A DNA stretch of 64,000 nt from SZUA-36 sp963753105 (GTDB taxonomy: Bacteria > Pseudomonadota > Gammaproteobacteria > Xanthomonadales > SZUA-36): positions 1-64,000 of the forward strand of contig CAVWBD010000002.1 of the NCBI GenBank assembly GCA_963753105.1, written 5' to 3'. Below are positions 9,332 through 17,346 of the stretch, piece by piece. Made by a program: the position numbers and the translations under genes. The notes under the pieces are model-generated. The model was given only the letters and a program-made list of their open reading frames with translations, was not told the DNA's origin and searched no databases. Within the stretch, counting starts at the first letter, position 1. The number at the start of each line of letters is the position of its first letter.

Positions 9332-10840
9332 ATGTCCGCGCCGCATATACGTCTGCAGCATCTGTATGCCGACCTGGACAGCCGCATGGCACAGCTGCGG
9401 GAAAACCACGGCGCTGTCGTTGAATCACGCAAGGTCGTTGAAAACGCGCTGCACGACGGCGCAGCGCACTACGGGATCAACACCGGTTTTGGTGTGCTGG
9501 CCAACAAGCGTATCTCAAGCGATGAACTGGCCACCCTGCAACAGAACATCCTGTTGAGCCATGCCTGCGGCGTGGGGGATCCGGTACCGCCGGAAATTAC
9601 CCGGTTGATGCTGCAGCTGAAGATCCACTCGCTGAGCCTGGGTTATTCAGGTGTGTCACAGGGCACCTTCCGGCAGTTGCTGAAACTCGAACAGTCAGAC
9701 GTCCTGCCATGGGTGCCCAGCCGGGGCAGTGTTGGCGCGTCGGGTGACCTGGCCCCGCTGGCGCATATGTGCCTGCCGCTGATCGGGCGGGGCGACGTAT
9801 GGGATGAGCCCCGCAGGAACAGAGTATCGGCGGCAGACATGCTGGGCGCCAGGGGAATCGAACCCGTCAACCTGCAGGCCAAAGACGGCCTGGCCCTTAT
9901 TAATGGTACACAGATGATGGCGGCCTACGGCGCCTATGTGCTCGAACGCACGCTGATGCTGCAGCGCGAGGCCGACTTGCTGGCCGCCATGAGCCTCGAG
10001 GCCCTGCAAGGCAGTTCAGCGCCGTTCGACCAGAGAATTCACGCAATCAGGCCCCACCATGGGCAAGGGGTGGTTGCCGCCAATATCAGGAAACTTCTGG
10101 AAGGCAGCGAAATACTGGCCTCCCACCGCGACTGCGGCAAGGTGCAGGACCCCTACAGCCTGCGCTGTGTGCCACAGGTGCACGGGGCCAGCAGGGACGC
10201 CCTGGACTATGCCCGCGGGTGTATTGAGATCGAACTGAACTCGGTCACAGACAACCCCCTGGTGTTTGAGCAGGGTGACATCCTTTCCGGTGGAAACTTT
10301 CACGGCCAGCCGTTGGCGCTGGCGATGGATTTTACCGCCATCGCGCTGGCAGAACTGGCCAGCATATCCGAGCGGCGCACCTATTTGTTGCTCGAAGGCC
10401 ACGACGGTCTGCCCAAGCTGCTGATGCAGGATACCGGTGTCAATTCCGGCTTCATGATCCCGCAGTACACGGCCGCCGCCCTGGTCTCCGAGAACAAGGG
10501 TCTGTGCCACCCGGCCAGCGTTGACTCGATTCCGACCAGCCTGGGCCAGGAGGACCACGTCAGCATGGGTTCCGTCAGCGCCTTCAAACTGTTAAGGGTG
10601 TTACGCAACGTCGAATGCGTGTTGGCGGTCGAGTTACTGACATCGGCGCAGGCGCTGGACTTCCGCGGTGAATTGTCACCAGGCCGTGGGGTAGCCATAG
10701 CGCACAGGGCCCTGCGCAGCCATGTCGAGCACGCCGTGCAGGATTACGAGGTCGGGAATGATATCGAGACCTGTACCGAGCTGCTGGACAACGGTGAATT
10801 GCTGGGCGTTGTCGAAGCTGAGCTGGGGCCCCTGGGCTAG
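9332..10840 (+). CDS. hutH: Histidine ammonia-lyase
   Basis: 502 aa. Removes ammonia from L-histidine to give urocanate. The MIO cofactor triad Ala-Ser-Gly is intact at residues 136-138 (GSVGASGDLAPLAH). Tyr48 (HYGINTGFG), the histidine-specificity His77 (LLSHACG), QDPYSLRC and QEDHVSMG all match classical HutH. The ATG at 9332 starts MSAPHIRLQ; a GTG at 9323 overlapping the hutU stop would add three residues. Second gene of the operon, 12 nt before hutI. Confidence 0.97.
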   Translation: MSAPHIRLQHLYADLDSRMAQLRENHGAVVESRKVVENALHDGAAHYGINTGFGVLANKRISSDELATLQQNILLSHACGVGDPVPPEITRLMLQLKIHSLSLGYSGVSQGTFRQLLKLEQSDVLPWVPSRGSVGASGDLAPLAHMCLPLIGRGDVWDEPRRNRVSAADMLGARGIEPVNLQAKDGLALINGTQMMAAYGAYVLERTLMLQREADLLAAMSLEALQGSSAPFDQRIHAIRPHHGQGVVAANIRKLLEGSEILASHRDCGKVQDPYSLRCVPQVHGASRDALDYARGCIEIELNSVTDNPLVFEQGDILSGGNFHGQPLALAMDFTAIALAELASISERRTYLLLEGHDGLPKLLMQDTGVNSGFMIPQYTAAALVSENKGLCHPASVDSIPTSLGQEDHVSMGSVSAFKLLRVLRNVECVLAVELLTSAQALDFRGELSPGRGVAIAHRALRSHVEHAVQDYEVGNDIETCTELLDNGELLGVVEAELGPLG

Positions 10841-10852
10841 GACGAGATCCTG

Positions 10853-12088
10853 ATGACCCTATTACGCAACATCGGCCAGCTCGCTACCTGCTCACCGGAA
10901 GCGGTACAACAGGACGCCGGGCTGATCAACGATGCGGCATTGGTGTTCAAGGACGGGGAAATAACGTGGGCGGGGCCCGAGCAACAATTACCCGCGCACT
11001 TTGCCGGGCAGGAATCCGTGGATTGCCAGCAACGTCTTGTTATCCCGGGCCTGGTGGATTGTCACACCCACCTCTGTTTTGGCGGCTGGCGTGGTGATGA
11101 ATTCGAAATGCGGTTGCAGGGCCGCAGCTACCAGGAAATTGCGGCGGCCGGTGGCGGTATCCGCAGCACGGTGGCCGCGACCCGTGCGGACTCGGTCGAG
11201 AGCCTGATTGAAAAAACACTGGGCGCCCTGGAAGGTATCCTGGACCTCGGTGTCACGACCATGGAGTGCAAGTCAGGCTACGGCCTTGAAAAGCAGACAG
11301 AACTGAAACAGCTACTCATCTATGCCCAACTCGATCAACTGCAGGCGGTTGACCTGGTACCCACCTTTCTCGGCGCCCACATGGTGCCGGATGAATACCG
11401 GGACCGGCGCGAAGACTATGTGCAGCTGCTGTGCGATGAATTGATCCCGGCTGTGGCTGGTGAGCAACTGGCGCACTTTTGTGACATCTTCATTGAAGAA
11501 GGCGCATTCACCATTGCCGAGGCGGAAAAAATCCTCCGCTCAGCCAGCAAAGCCGGGCTGAGACTGAAAGTTCACGCGGACCAGCTGAGCAATGGCGGTG
11601 GCGCCCGCCTTGCAGCCCGTTTAGGCGCTGTTTCGGCAGAGCACCTCGAATATATCGATGAAGAGGGCATCCAGTCGCTGGCTGATGCCGGTACAGTGGC
11701 CGTCAGCCTGCCACTGGCGTCCTTATACCTGAAGGAGCGTTACCTGCCGGCCAGAGCGATGCTCGAAGCCGGTGTACGCGTGGCCGTGGCAACCGATTTC
11801 AACCCGGGTTCAGCACCCAGCTATCACCTGCCACTGGCCATGACGCTGGCCTGTATCAACCAGCAGATGACACCCCAGGAAGTGCTGATGGGCACCACCA
11901 CCATAGCCGCCCGTGCTGTCGGCCGTGAACAAGACATCGGCTCCCTGTTACCGGGTTACGCCGCTGACATCGCGATCATGGACGCGCCTTCGCTGAACCA
12001 CTGGCTGTACCATTTCCGTGGCAATGCCTGCATCGGTGTGATCAAGAACGGGGAGTGGGTGCGCCAGACCGGTTGCCTCGCATCCTAA
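10853..12088 (+). CDS. hutI: Imidazolonepropionase
   Basis: 411 aa amidohydrolase-superfamily enzyme, the third step of histidine degradation (imidazolonepropionate to formiminoglutamate). The metal-binding His71-Thr-His73 lies in LVDCHTHLCFGG, followed by EFEMRLQG, AAGGGIRSTV, the HADQLSNGGGA segment and ATDFNPGS. All are typical of HutI. Last gene of the operon; hutF or hutG for formiminoglutamate use is not present nearby. REP-like and type-B repeats follow its stop codon and may act as transcript-end hairpins. Confidence 0.96.
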   Translation: MTLLRNIGQLATCSPEAVQQDAGLINDAALVFKDGEITWAGPEQQLPAHFAGQESVDCQQRLVIPGLVDCHTHLCFGGWRGDEFEMRLQGRSYQEIAAAGGGIRSTVAATRADSVESLIEKTLGALEGILDLGVTTMECKSGYGLEKQTELKQLLIYAQLDQLQAVDLVPTFLGAHMVPDEYRDRREDYVQLLCDELIPAVAGEQLAHFCDIFIEEGAFTIAEAEKILRSASKAGLRLKVHADQLSNGGGARLAARLGAVSAEHLEYIDEEGIQSLADAGTVAVSLPLASLYLKERYLPARAMLEAGVRVAVATDFNPGSAPSYHLPLAMTLACINQQMTPQEVLMGTTTIAARAVGREQDIGSLLPGYAADIAIMDAPSLNHWLYHFRGNACIGVIKNGEWVRQTGCLAS

Positions 12089-12095
12089 CGGGAAT

Positions 12096-12121
12096 TGTGG
12101 GAGCAACCTTTAGGTCGCGAA
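12096..12121. repeat. REP-like palindromic unit downstream of hutI
   Basis: TGTGGGAGCAACCTTTAGGT followed by CGCGAA resembles the short palindromic REP units seen between genes in many gammaproteobacteria (for example TGTGGGAGCGGGCTTGC in Pseudomonas). Only one copy was noticed in this window, so the call rests on that resemblance. Confidence 0.4.
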
Positions 12122-12203
12122 AATATCTATCGCCCAGTGGTTCACCGGGCACAGAGAAAAGCTCGATTGCGATTGTTCTCAGGCCTATCGCTGAGCGTAT
12201 CAA

Positions 12204-12308
12204 GCTGGGGCGGCGTATTCGTTACCGGGACCGTGAGCGACAGGAGTCGCGACCGAGCCCCCAGGGACGGGTTCACGGCGTGTCCCGGGAATGCATACCC
12301 GCCCCAGC
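12204..12308. repeat. Intergenic inverted-repeat element, type B, copy 2 (B2)
   Basis: 105 bp between hutI and the second lyase gene, which are convergent. The termini pair as GCTGGGGCGG...CCGCCCCAGC (with GTATTC / GAATGCATAC inside), and TTACCGGGAC pairs with GTCCCGGGAA. The core reads CGTGAGCGACAGGAGTCGCG, then ACCGAGCCCCCAGGGACGGG, then TTCACGGCGTG. The 60 bases before it (ACCGGGCACAG...GATTGCGATTGTTCTCAGGC) also resemble the flank of B4 near 61321-61364. Confidence 0.75.
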
Positions 12309-12320
12309 CAATACAGTTCA

Positions 12321-13847
12321 TCAGTAAGTTTGTAATTCACCAACCTGCGCTTCCACGGCATCAAGCACCTCAAGGTTCTTGACACATTCCTTCATGGCGT
12401 TGTGGTCGGGGTACAGTGGGCGGTCAACATCGAGGTATTCAACACGCTTTCGAATGGCTGCCTTCGCTGCCAGGGTACCTTTACCGGGTGTGTAATCCCT
12501 GAGATCCAGGGCCTGTGCAGCGGCCATCATCTCGATACCCAGCACGCCATTCGCCAGGTCGCAGATCTGCCGGGTCTTCAGCGCCGAATTCATGCCCATG
12601 GACACGAAATCCTCCTGGTCGGCCGCTGCCGGGATGGACTGGATAAACGCCGGTGTGGACAGGATGCGTTGCTCGACGATCTGCATATCGGCCGTGTACT
12701 GGCTTAGCATCATGCCGGAATACATACCAGCGCCCCTGGTCAGGAACGGTGGCAGGCCTGCGCTGAGCGCCGGGTTGGTCAGCCTGTTCAAGCGACGCTC
12801 GGATAACACGCTGACCATGGTTACGGCCGCGCCCAGGGTGTCCAGGGGCATGCTGACCGGTGTGCCCTGGAAATTGGCGCCGGTCAAAACGACCTGGTCC
12901 TCGGGCAGGAAAATCGGGTTATCCCCAACCCCGTTGGCCTCGGTTTCGATCTGGCTACGGGTCCAGCGCAACTGGTCGCGCGCTGCACCAATGACCTGCG
13001 GGGAAGAACGCATGGAATAGGCGTCCTGTACCTTGACCTTCTGCTTGCCCGTAACCAGGTCCGAGCCGGCGATAACCTGGCGCAGGTTCGCCGCACAGGT
13101 GACCGCACCGGCAAAACCACGCAATTCATGGATCCTGCTATCGTAGGGCTTCATATTGGCGCGCAAAGCCTCCAGGGACATCGCACAGCCAATTTCTGCC
13201 TGCTTCAGCCAGCGCTCAACGTCATACACGATCAACGCACCGATGCCATTGATCAGGTTGGACCCGTTGATCAAGGCCAAACCATCCCTGGCCTTGAGAC
13301 CGGGCACCGGGATTCCAGCCTTGTCCAGCGCCTCGCGCCCCGGCAAGCGCTGGCCTTCGAAAAAGGCTTCCCCTTCACCCATCATCAGCAAGGCGATCTG
13401 GCTCATTGGCGCAAGGTCACCACAGGCGCCTACCGAACCCTTTTCGCACACTACTGGCGTAACACCCCTGTTTAGCATATCTACCAGTGTCCGGGTAATC
13501 TCGATGCGCACACCCGAGTGGCCATTGGCATGCACATTGGTTCGCAACAACATGGCGGCCCGCACGTGTTCGATGGGTGCAGGGTCCCCAATGCCTGCGG
13601 CATGGTTATAAACCAGGTAGCGTTGAAACTGTTCGACCTGCTCGTCATCCAGCACGACCTCGGAAAACTCCCCGATACCCGTGTTGACCCCGTACATAAT
13701 CTCGTGATCTTCTATGCGATCTTCGATGAACCCGCGACAATGGTTGATCCGCGCGACCGCATCATCGTGCAGGGTAATTTTTTCACCCCGCCTGGCAACG
13801 GCTTCGATAGCTTCGATGGAAAGGTTTTTGCCTGTGACTGTAAGCAT
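12321..13847 (-). CDS. HAL/PAL-family MIO-dependent lyase with an Ala-Cys-Gly triad
   Basis: 508 aa, full length for the histidine/aromatic amino acid lyase family. The region that normally forms the MIO cofactor reads GSVGACGDLAPMSQ, with Ala141-Cys142-Gly143 in place of Ala-Ser-Gly. Tyr52 (MYGVNTGIG) and His82 (YNHAAG, the HAL position) are kept. NGTQ becomes NGSN, QDPYSLRC becomes QDAYSMRS, and QEDHVSMG becomes QEDFVSMG (411-418). It is thus clearly distinct from the hutH at 9332 and may act on another amino acid or as an aminomutase. The start is the ATG with GGGAGAT upstream (MLTVTGKNL). It converges on the hut operon. Confidence 0.85.
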   Translation of the reverse strand: MLTVTGKNLSIEAIEAVARRGEKITLHDDAVARINHCRGFIEDRIEDHEIMYGVNTGIGEFSEVVLDDEQVEQFQRYLVYNHAAGIGDPAPIEHVRAAMLLRTNVHANGHSGVRIEITRTLVDMLNRGVTPVVCEKGSVGACGDLAPMSQIALLMMGEGEAFFEGQRLPGREALDKAGIPVPGLKARDGLALINGSNLINGIGALIVYDVERWLKQAEIGCAMSLEALRANMKPYDSRIHELRGFAGAVTCAANLRQVIAGSDLVTGKQKVKVQDAYSMRSSPQVIGAARDQLRWTRSQIETEANGVGDNPIFLPEDQVVLTGANFQGTPVSMPLDTLGAAVTMVSVLSERRLNRLTNPALSAGLPPFLTRGAGMYSGMMLSQYTADMQIVEQRILSTPAFIQSIPAAADQEDFVSMGMNSALKTRQICDLANGVLGIEMMAAAQALDLRDYTPGKGTLAAKAAIRKRVEYLDVDRPLYPDHNAMKECVKNLEVLDAVEAQVGELQTY

Positions 13848-13866
13848 TGGCGCATCTCCCGGTTTG

Positions 13867-13906
13867 GATTGCAGGCGTTGTGGTGTGAGTACAACGATCT
13901 GCAATC
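13867..13906 (-). promoter_or_regulatory. 40-bp inverted repeat upstream of the Ala-Cys-Gly lyase
   Basis: On the minus strand the arms GATTGCAGATCGTTGT and ACAACGCCTGCAATC flank a nine-base loop. They are complementary except for a small internal mismatch and bulge. The structure ends 19 bases before the ATG, immediately upstream of the GGGAGAT ribosome site. It could be an operator or an mRNA hairpin that controls translation. A smaller dyad, CAGGAGATATCCTG, lies about 40 bases further upstream. Confidence 0.6.
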
Positions 13907-14053
13907 GATACAGAACGTTCGCTCCCACCCTCCCCGCTGCAACCAGGAGATATCCTGTGAAATGAATATCGGTTCGCGTACTTCTAATTATTCTCCAATT
14001 TGCCAGTAAAGCCAATACAACAGGTCCACTAATTTCTCTATTGATCCATGTGG

Positions 14054-14161
14054 AGCTGGCGCGGGCTGTTCCTTACCGGGACACGCCGTGAATCCTTCCC
14101 TGGAGGCTCGGTCGCGACTCCTGTCGCTCACGGTCCCGGTAAGGAACACCCCACCCCAGCT
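14054..14161. repeat. Intergenic inverted-repeat element, type B, copy 3 (B3, inverted)
   Basis: 108 bp, in the opposite orientation to B2. It carries GTTCCTTACCGGGACACGCC then GTGAATCC at one end and GTCGCTCACGGTCCCGGTAA then GGAACACC at the other, with outer ends AGCTGGCGCGGG / CCCACCCCAGCT. It lies in the 705-bp gene-free stretch between the lyase and feoA, 65 bp from a type-A element. Confidence 0.75.
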
Positions 14162-14226
14162 TTACCTTCTACATTTTGAACAGCGTTCCAAACCTGATGT
14201 AATAAACGATCAGTTAACTAATTTTT

Positions 14227-14386
14227 AGCCAGGGGAGTGCCTTGCTTTTTCAGGGCCTTGTGAAACAGGGATGTTTCAGAACGGGTCCAGGGACGGACCC
14301 GGTAGAGCGAAGCAGGACGCCCGAGCCGAGAGCCCCCAGGGATGGGTCCACGGCGTGCTCTGAAAAAGTCAGGGCACTCGCCTGGC
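14227..14386. repeat. Intergenic inverted-repeat element, type A, copy 2
   Basis: 160 bp. Its ends form a long, nearly perfect hairpin: GCCAGGGGAGTGCCTTGCTT (then TTTCAG) against CTGAAAAAGTCAGGGCACTC (then GCCTGGC). The core is almost identical to the copy at 1541-1702. Together with B3 it occupies much of the feoA upstream region; no gene is visible between 13848 and 14552. Confidence 0.8.
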
Positions 14387-14517
14387 AACATGTGGCCATC
14401 GTTTTCAATTCCCGCCGAAACATGTCGAGTCAGAACCTGTTTGTAATGGAAATGATTCGTATTTAATTGATCTAGGTTATGTAACTGCCCCACCAAGATG
14501 CATTACAATACTGTTTT

Positions 14518-14536
14518 AATGAGAATGGCTCTCATT
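14518..14536 (+). promoter_or_regulatory. Fur-box-like operator upstream of feoAB
   Basis: AATGAGAATGGCTCTCATT is a near-perfect 19-bp dyad resembling the Fur consensus GATAATGATAATCATTATC. It lies 17 bases before the feoA start and just downstream of a TACAAT -10 candidate at 14504-14509. This predicts iron-dependent repression of the ferrous transporter. A weaker similar stretch, GGAAATGATTCGTATTTAA, is near 14448. Confidence 0.7.
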
Positions 14537-14552
14537 TAGAACAGGGATACAC

Positions 14553-14795
14553 ATGACACTTGCAGACCTTGCGCCCGGCGAATCGGCCAAACTGGACGAA
14601 ATTGACACGAGGGATCCGGGCGTTATCCGCCTGATGATCCTCGGTATGGTCGAGGATATTACCGTACACATGAAAAATGTCGCCATCGGTGGTGATCCGT
14701 TGGAAATCGGCTTTTTTGGCAGTTCGATATCCTTGCGCAGGGAGCAGGCGCGGTGTTTCAAGGTCACCCGGATTGATGGTGCTGCTTCAACGTGA
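14553..14795 (+). CDS. feoA: Ferrous iron transport protein A
   Basis: 80 aa, a small cytoplasmic SH3-like protein that supports FeoB. It begins MTLADLAPGESAKL and contains the conserved RLMILGMVEDITVHM segment (G-hydrophobic-x-P/E-G-like turn) and SLRREQARCFKV near the C-terminus, as in FeoA. It is transcribed with feoB, whose start lies 3-15 nt after the feoA stop. Expression is probably repressed by Fur through the operator just upstream. Confidence 0.92.
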   Translation: MTLADLAPGESAKLDEIDTRDPGVIRLMILGMVEDITVHMKNVAIGGDPLEIGFFGSSISLRREQARCFKVTRIDGAAST

Positions 14796-14810
14796 TGTTT
14801 GAGACCACCC

Positions 14811-16964
14811 GTGATTGAAAGCACCGAAGTCAAGATACCAATAACCGGCATCGGAATCCGTCACAAGGCGCGGGCTTCGATTGCATTAATCGGCAATCCC
14901 AATACCGGCAAAAGCACCCTGTTCAATCGCCTGACCGGCCTGCGCCAGACAACCGCCAATTTTCCCGGTGTAACCGTTGAGAAACACCAGGGCACGGTGG
15001 AGCTTGGTAGCCGTGCGCTGAACCTGATCGACCTGCCCGGTATTTACAGCCTGGACGGTACCTCGACCGACGAACGTATTGCCGTTGACGTCACACTCGG
15101 GCGTGTTGCCGAAACCCAGCGCCCCGAGGGTTTGCTGGTCGTCATGGATGCCACCCATATTTACCAGGGGCTTTACCTGACGGAGCAGTTGTTGGAACTG
15201 CAGTTACCGATGATCGTGGCGTTGACGATGATCGACGCGGCCACAGCCAACGGTATCAGTATCGACACTGCGGAACTGAGCAAGGCACTCGGCGGCGTAC
15301 CTGTTTACCCCGTCAGCAGCATCAGCGGCCACGGTATCGACGAATTAAAAGCCGGCCTGGAGCACATCACTGAAGTCCAGGTACCACCGATCCCCGCTTC
15401 ATGGCCTGAATTGAGTGAGACGGCCCAACTGTTGTCTCAACAACTTGGCCCGGACTGGCAGCGTATCGATGTTATCCAGGCCTTGCTGCAAACTCATCCG
15501 GGGTTTACCGGCAAACTGAGCAGGGAACTGAATCATCAGGCTGTGACTGACCTGCGGTCACGGCTGTTTGGTGAAGAGCCGCCACCGGCGGTCGAAGCCC
15601 GGCACCGTTACCATTGGGTCAAGCAGGTGCTGGAAAACATCCAGGATCATACGCCCTTGTATGCAAAACTGGGCGCCCGGCTGGTGCGCTGGACATACCG
15701 GCCGTGGCCGGCCACGGTGTTGTTTTTCGCCGTATTGTTGTTGGTGTTCCAAGCGGTGTTCAGCTGGGCAACACCGATGATGGACATCATTGACAGCGCC
15801 AGTTCCGGACTGGGGCGCTGGCTGGTTAGCCAACTGGGTGAAAGTGCCTTGAGCAGCTTTCTCGCAGACGGGGTCATCTCGGGTGTCGGCAGCGTCATCA
15901 TATTCCTGCCACAGATCCTGATCCTTTTCCTTTTCATCATCATTCTCGAGGATACGGGTTACCTGGCCAGGACTTCCTTCCTGATGGACCGGGTCATGCG
16001 CACGGTCGGCCTGTCGGGCCAGTCGGTGATACCGATGTTGTCCAGTTTTGCCTGTGCCGTGCCGTCTATCATGGCGACCCGCGTGATACCGGATAACCGT
16101 GACCGTATTGCAACCATTCTCGCCGCACCGTTCATGACCTGTTCCGCCAGGCTGCCGATCTATGCCCTGTTGATCGCCGCATTTGTGCCCAGTGACAATA
16201 TCGGCTGGCTGAATCTGCAGGGCCTGGTGCTGTTTGGTCTTTACCTGCTCGGCATCCTGGGTGGCCTGGCCACGGCACTGATGCTCAAATCTTCCGCGTT
16301 AAAGGGACCCAAACCACACTTTATGCTGGCGTTGCCTGAATTCCGTATACCCAATTTACAGACGGTTACGATCAAGTTGTTCGACCGCGGCAGGATATTC
16401 CTGAAACGGGCGGGAACGGTGATTTTCATCGTGGCCATCCTGGTCTGGACCCTGGCCTACTTCCCGCGCATGGATACCTCGCCGCAAACCATGATCGGTG
16501 GACAGGCGGAACAGGCGGTCCAGGCAGACCTTGAACTCACCAGGTCCGCCGCACAGATGGAGCAAAGCTGGCTGGGGCGCATCGGCCGGACGATCGAACC
16601 TGTTTTCAAACCGCTGGGCTGGGACTGGCGGGTATCTTCGGCGGTTGTAGCCGGTTTCCCGGCACGCGAGGTCGTGGTGGCCGTCATGGGCACCATCTAC
16701 GCGGTTGGCTCAGATGCTGATGAGCAGAGTCTTTCCGAGAAACTGCGCGCAGCCTCCTGGCCTGATGGCAGGCCCATTTTCACCTTGCCAATGGTGCTCG
16801 GCCTGCTGGTTTTCTACGCCTGGTGCCTGCAATGTGTCGCAACGCTCGCCACCATCCGCAGGGAAACCAATAGCTGGCGCTGGCCCATTTTTGCCTGGAC
16901 CTACATGACCTTCATTGGCTACACGGGCGCGTTTGTTTTCTACCAGGTCGGTAGCCTGCTTTAA
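14811..16964 (+). CDS. feoB: Ferrous iron transport protein B (G-protein-coupled Fe2+ permease)
   Basis: About 717 aa. The N-terminal G domain has G1 GNPNTGKST (28-36), G2 in QTTANFPGVTVE and G3 DLPG (74-77). G4, normally NxxD, reads Thr139-Met-Ile-Asp142. A helical GDI-like segment follows, then the FeoB membrane core with two Gate repeats (LLSSFACAVPSIMATR, AGFPAREVVVAVMG). It imports Fe2+ across the inner membrane. The start is not certain: GTG at 14811 has GAG six bases upstream, while TTG at 14799 would add four residues. No feoC follows. Confidence 0.94.
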   Translation: MIESTEVKIPITGIGIRHKARASIALIGNPNTGKSTLFNRLTGLRQTTANFPGVTVEKHQGTVELGSRALNLIDLPGIYSLDGTSTDERIAVDVTLGRVAETQRPEGLLVVMDATHIYQGLYLTEQLLELQLPMIVALTMIDAATANGISIDTAELSKALGGVPVYPVSSISGHGIDELKAGLEHITEVQVPPIPASWPELSETAQLLSQQLGPDWQRIDVIQALLQTHPGFTGKLSRELNHQAVTDLRSRLFGEEPPPAVEARHRYHWVKQVLENIQDHTPLYAKLGARLVRWTYRPWPATVLFFAVLLLVFQAVFSWATPMMDIIDSASSGLGRWLVSQLGESALSSFLADGVISGVGSVIIFLPQILILFLFIIILEDTGYLARTSFLMDRVMRTVGLSGQSVIPMLSSFACAVPSIMATRVIPDNRDRIATILAAPFMTCSARLPIYALLIAAFVPSDNIGWLNLQGLVLFGLYLLGILGGLATALMLKSSALKGPKPHFMLALPEFRIPNLQTVTIKLFDRGRIFLKRAGTVIFIVAILVWTLAYFPRMDTSPQTMIGGQAEQAVQADLELTRSAAQMEQSWLGRIGRTIEPVFKPLGWDWRVSSAVVAGFPAREVVVAVMGTIYAVGSDADEQSLSEKLRAASWPDGRPIFTLPMVLGLLVFYAWCLQCVATLATIRRETNSWRWPIFAWTYMTFIGYTGAFVFYQVGSLL

Positions 16965-17050
16965 GGGTCAAAGCGTTATTCCGTACCATCAGGCAGTCTG
17001 ATCGAGCAACTCCAGCATACGGAGTTCCTCCCAGTGGCATTACGGGTGAT

Positions 17051-17209
17051 TCATCTTCCACGATTTGGACACCCAAAACGGTCGGGCCACTGCACGCAGT
17101 CCTCGACCGTACCGCGCATGACAATAACGTCTCCAAGTTCAAGAGTTTGGGCGAATGCAAGGCCAGGCAGGACAGTTAATACCAGCAGTGTGAGAACCCT
17201 GGAAAACAT
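17051..17209 (-). CDS. Possible small exported peptide (52 aa), or gene remnant
   Basis: The frame reads MFSRVLTLLVLTVLPGLAFA followed by QTLELGDVIVMRG and ends DRFGCPNRGR. The first 20 residues look like a Sec signal peptide with an AFA-Q cleavage site. The mature part would be only about 32 residues with two cysteines. No ribosome-binding site is clear, and a neighbouring frame stays open beyond the stop (VEDESPVMPLGG...), so this may be the frameshifted start of a longer lost gene. I recognise no family. It lies in the 382-bp gap after feoB, on the opposite strand. Confidence 0.35.
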   Translation of the reverse strand: MFSRVLTLLVLTVLPGLAFAQTLELGDVIVMRGTVEDCVQWPDRFGCPNRGR

Positions 17210-17346
17210 GGGCCCAAGTATATCTGAAAGTGGTTTTTGGGGGCCAGGTTCGTACCGTTCAGGGTTAATAAAGTGATAATCTTGCCCTACGAGAATTGAA
17301 GATGCTGATCAGTTATTGATGTTTTTCCAGCAGCAGGGGGAATTAA

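Noticed and set aside
14799..14810. TTG start for feoB four codons upstream of the GTG used
   Set aside because: No ribosome site precedes it, and the GTG has GAG at a good distance. The difference does not affect the G domain.
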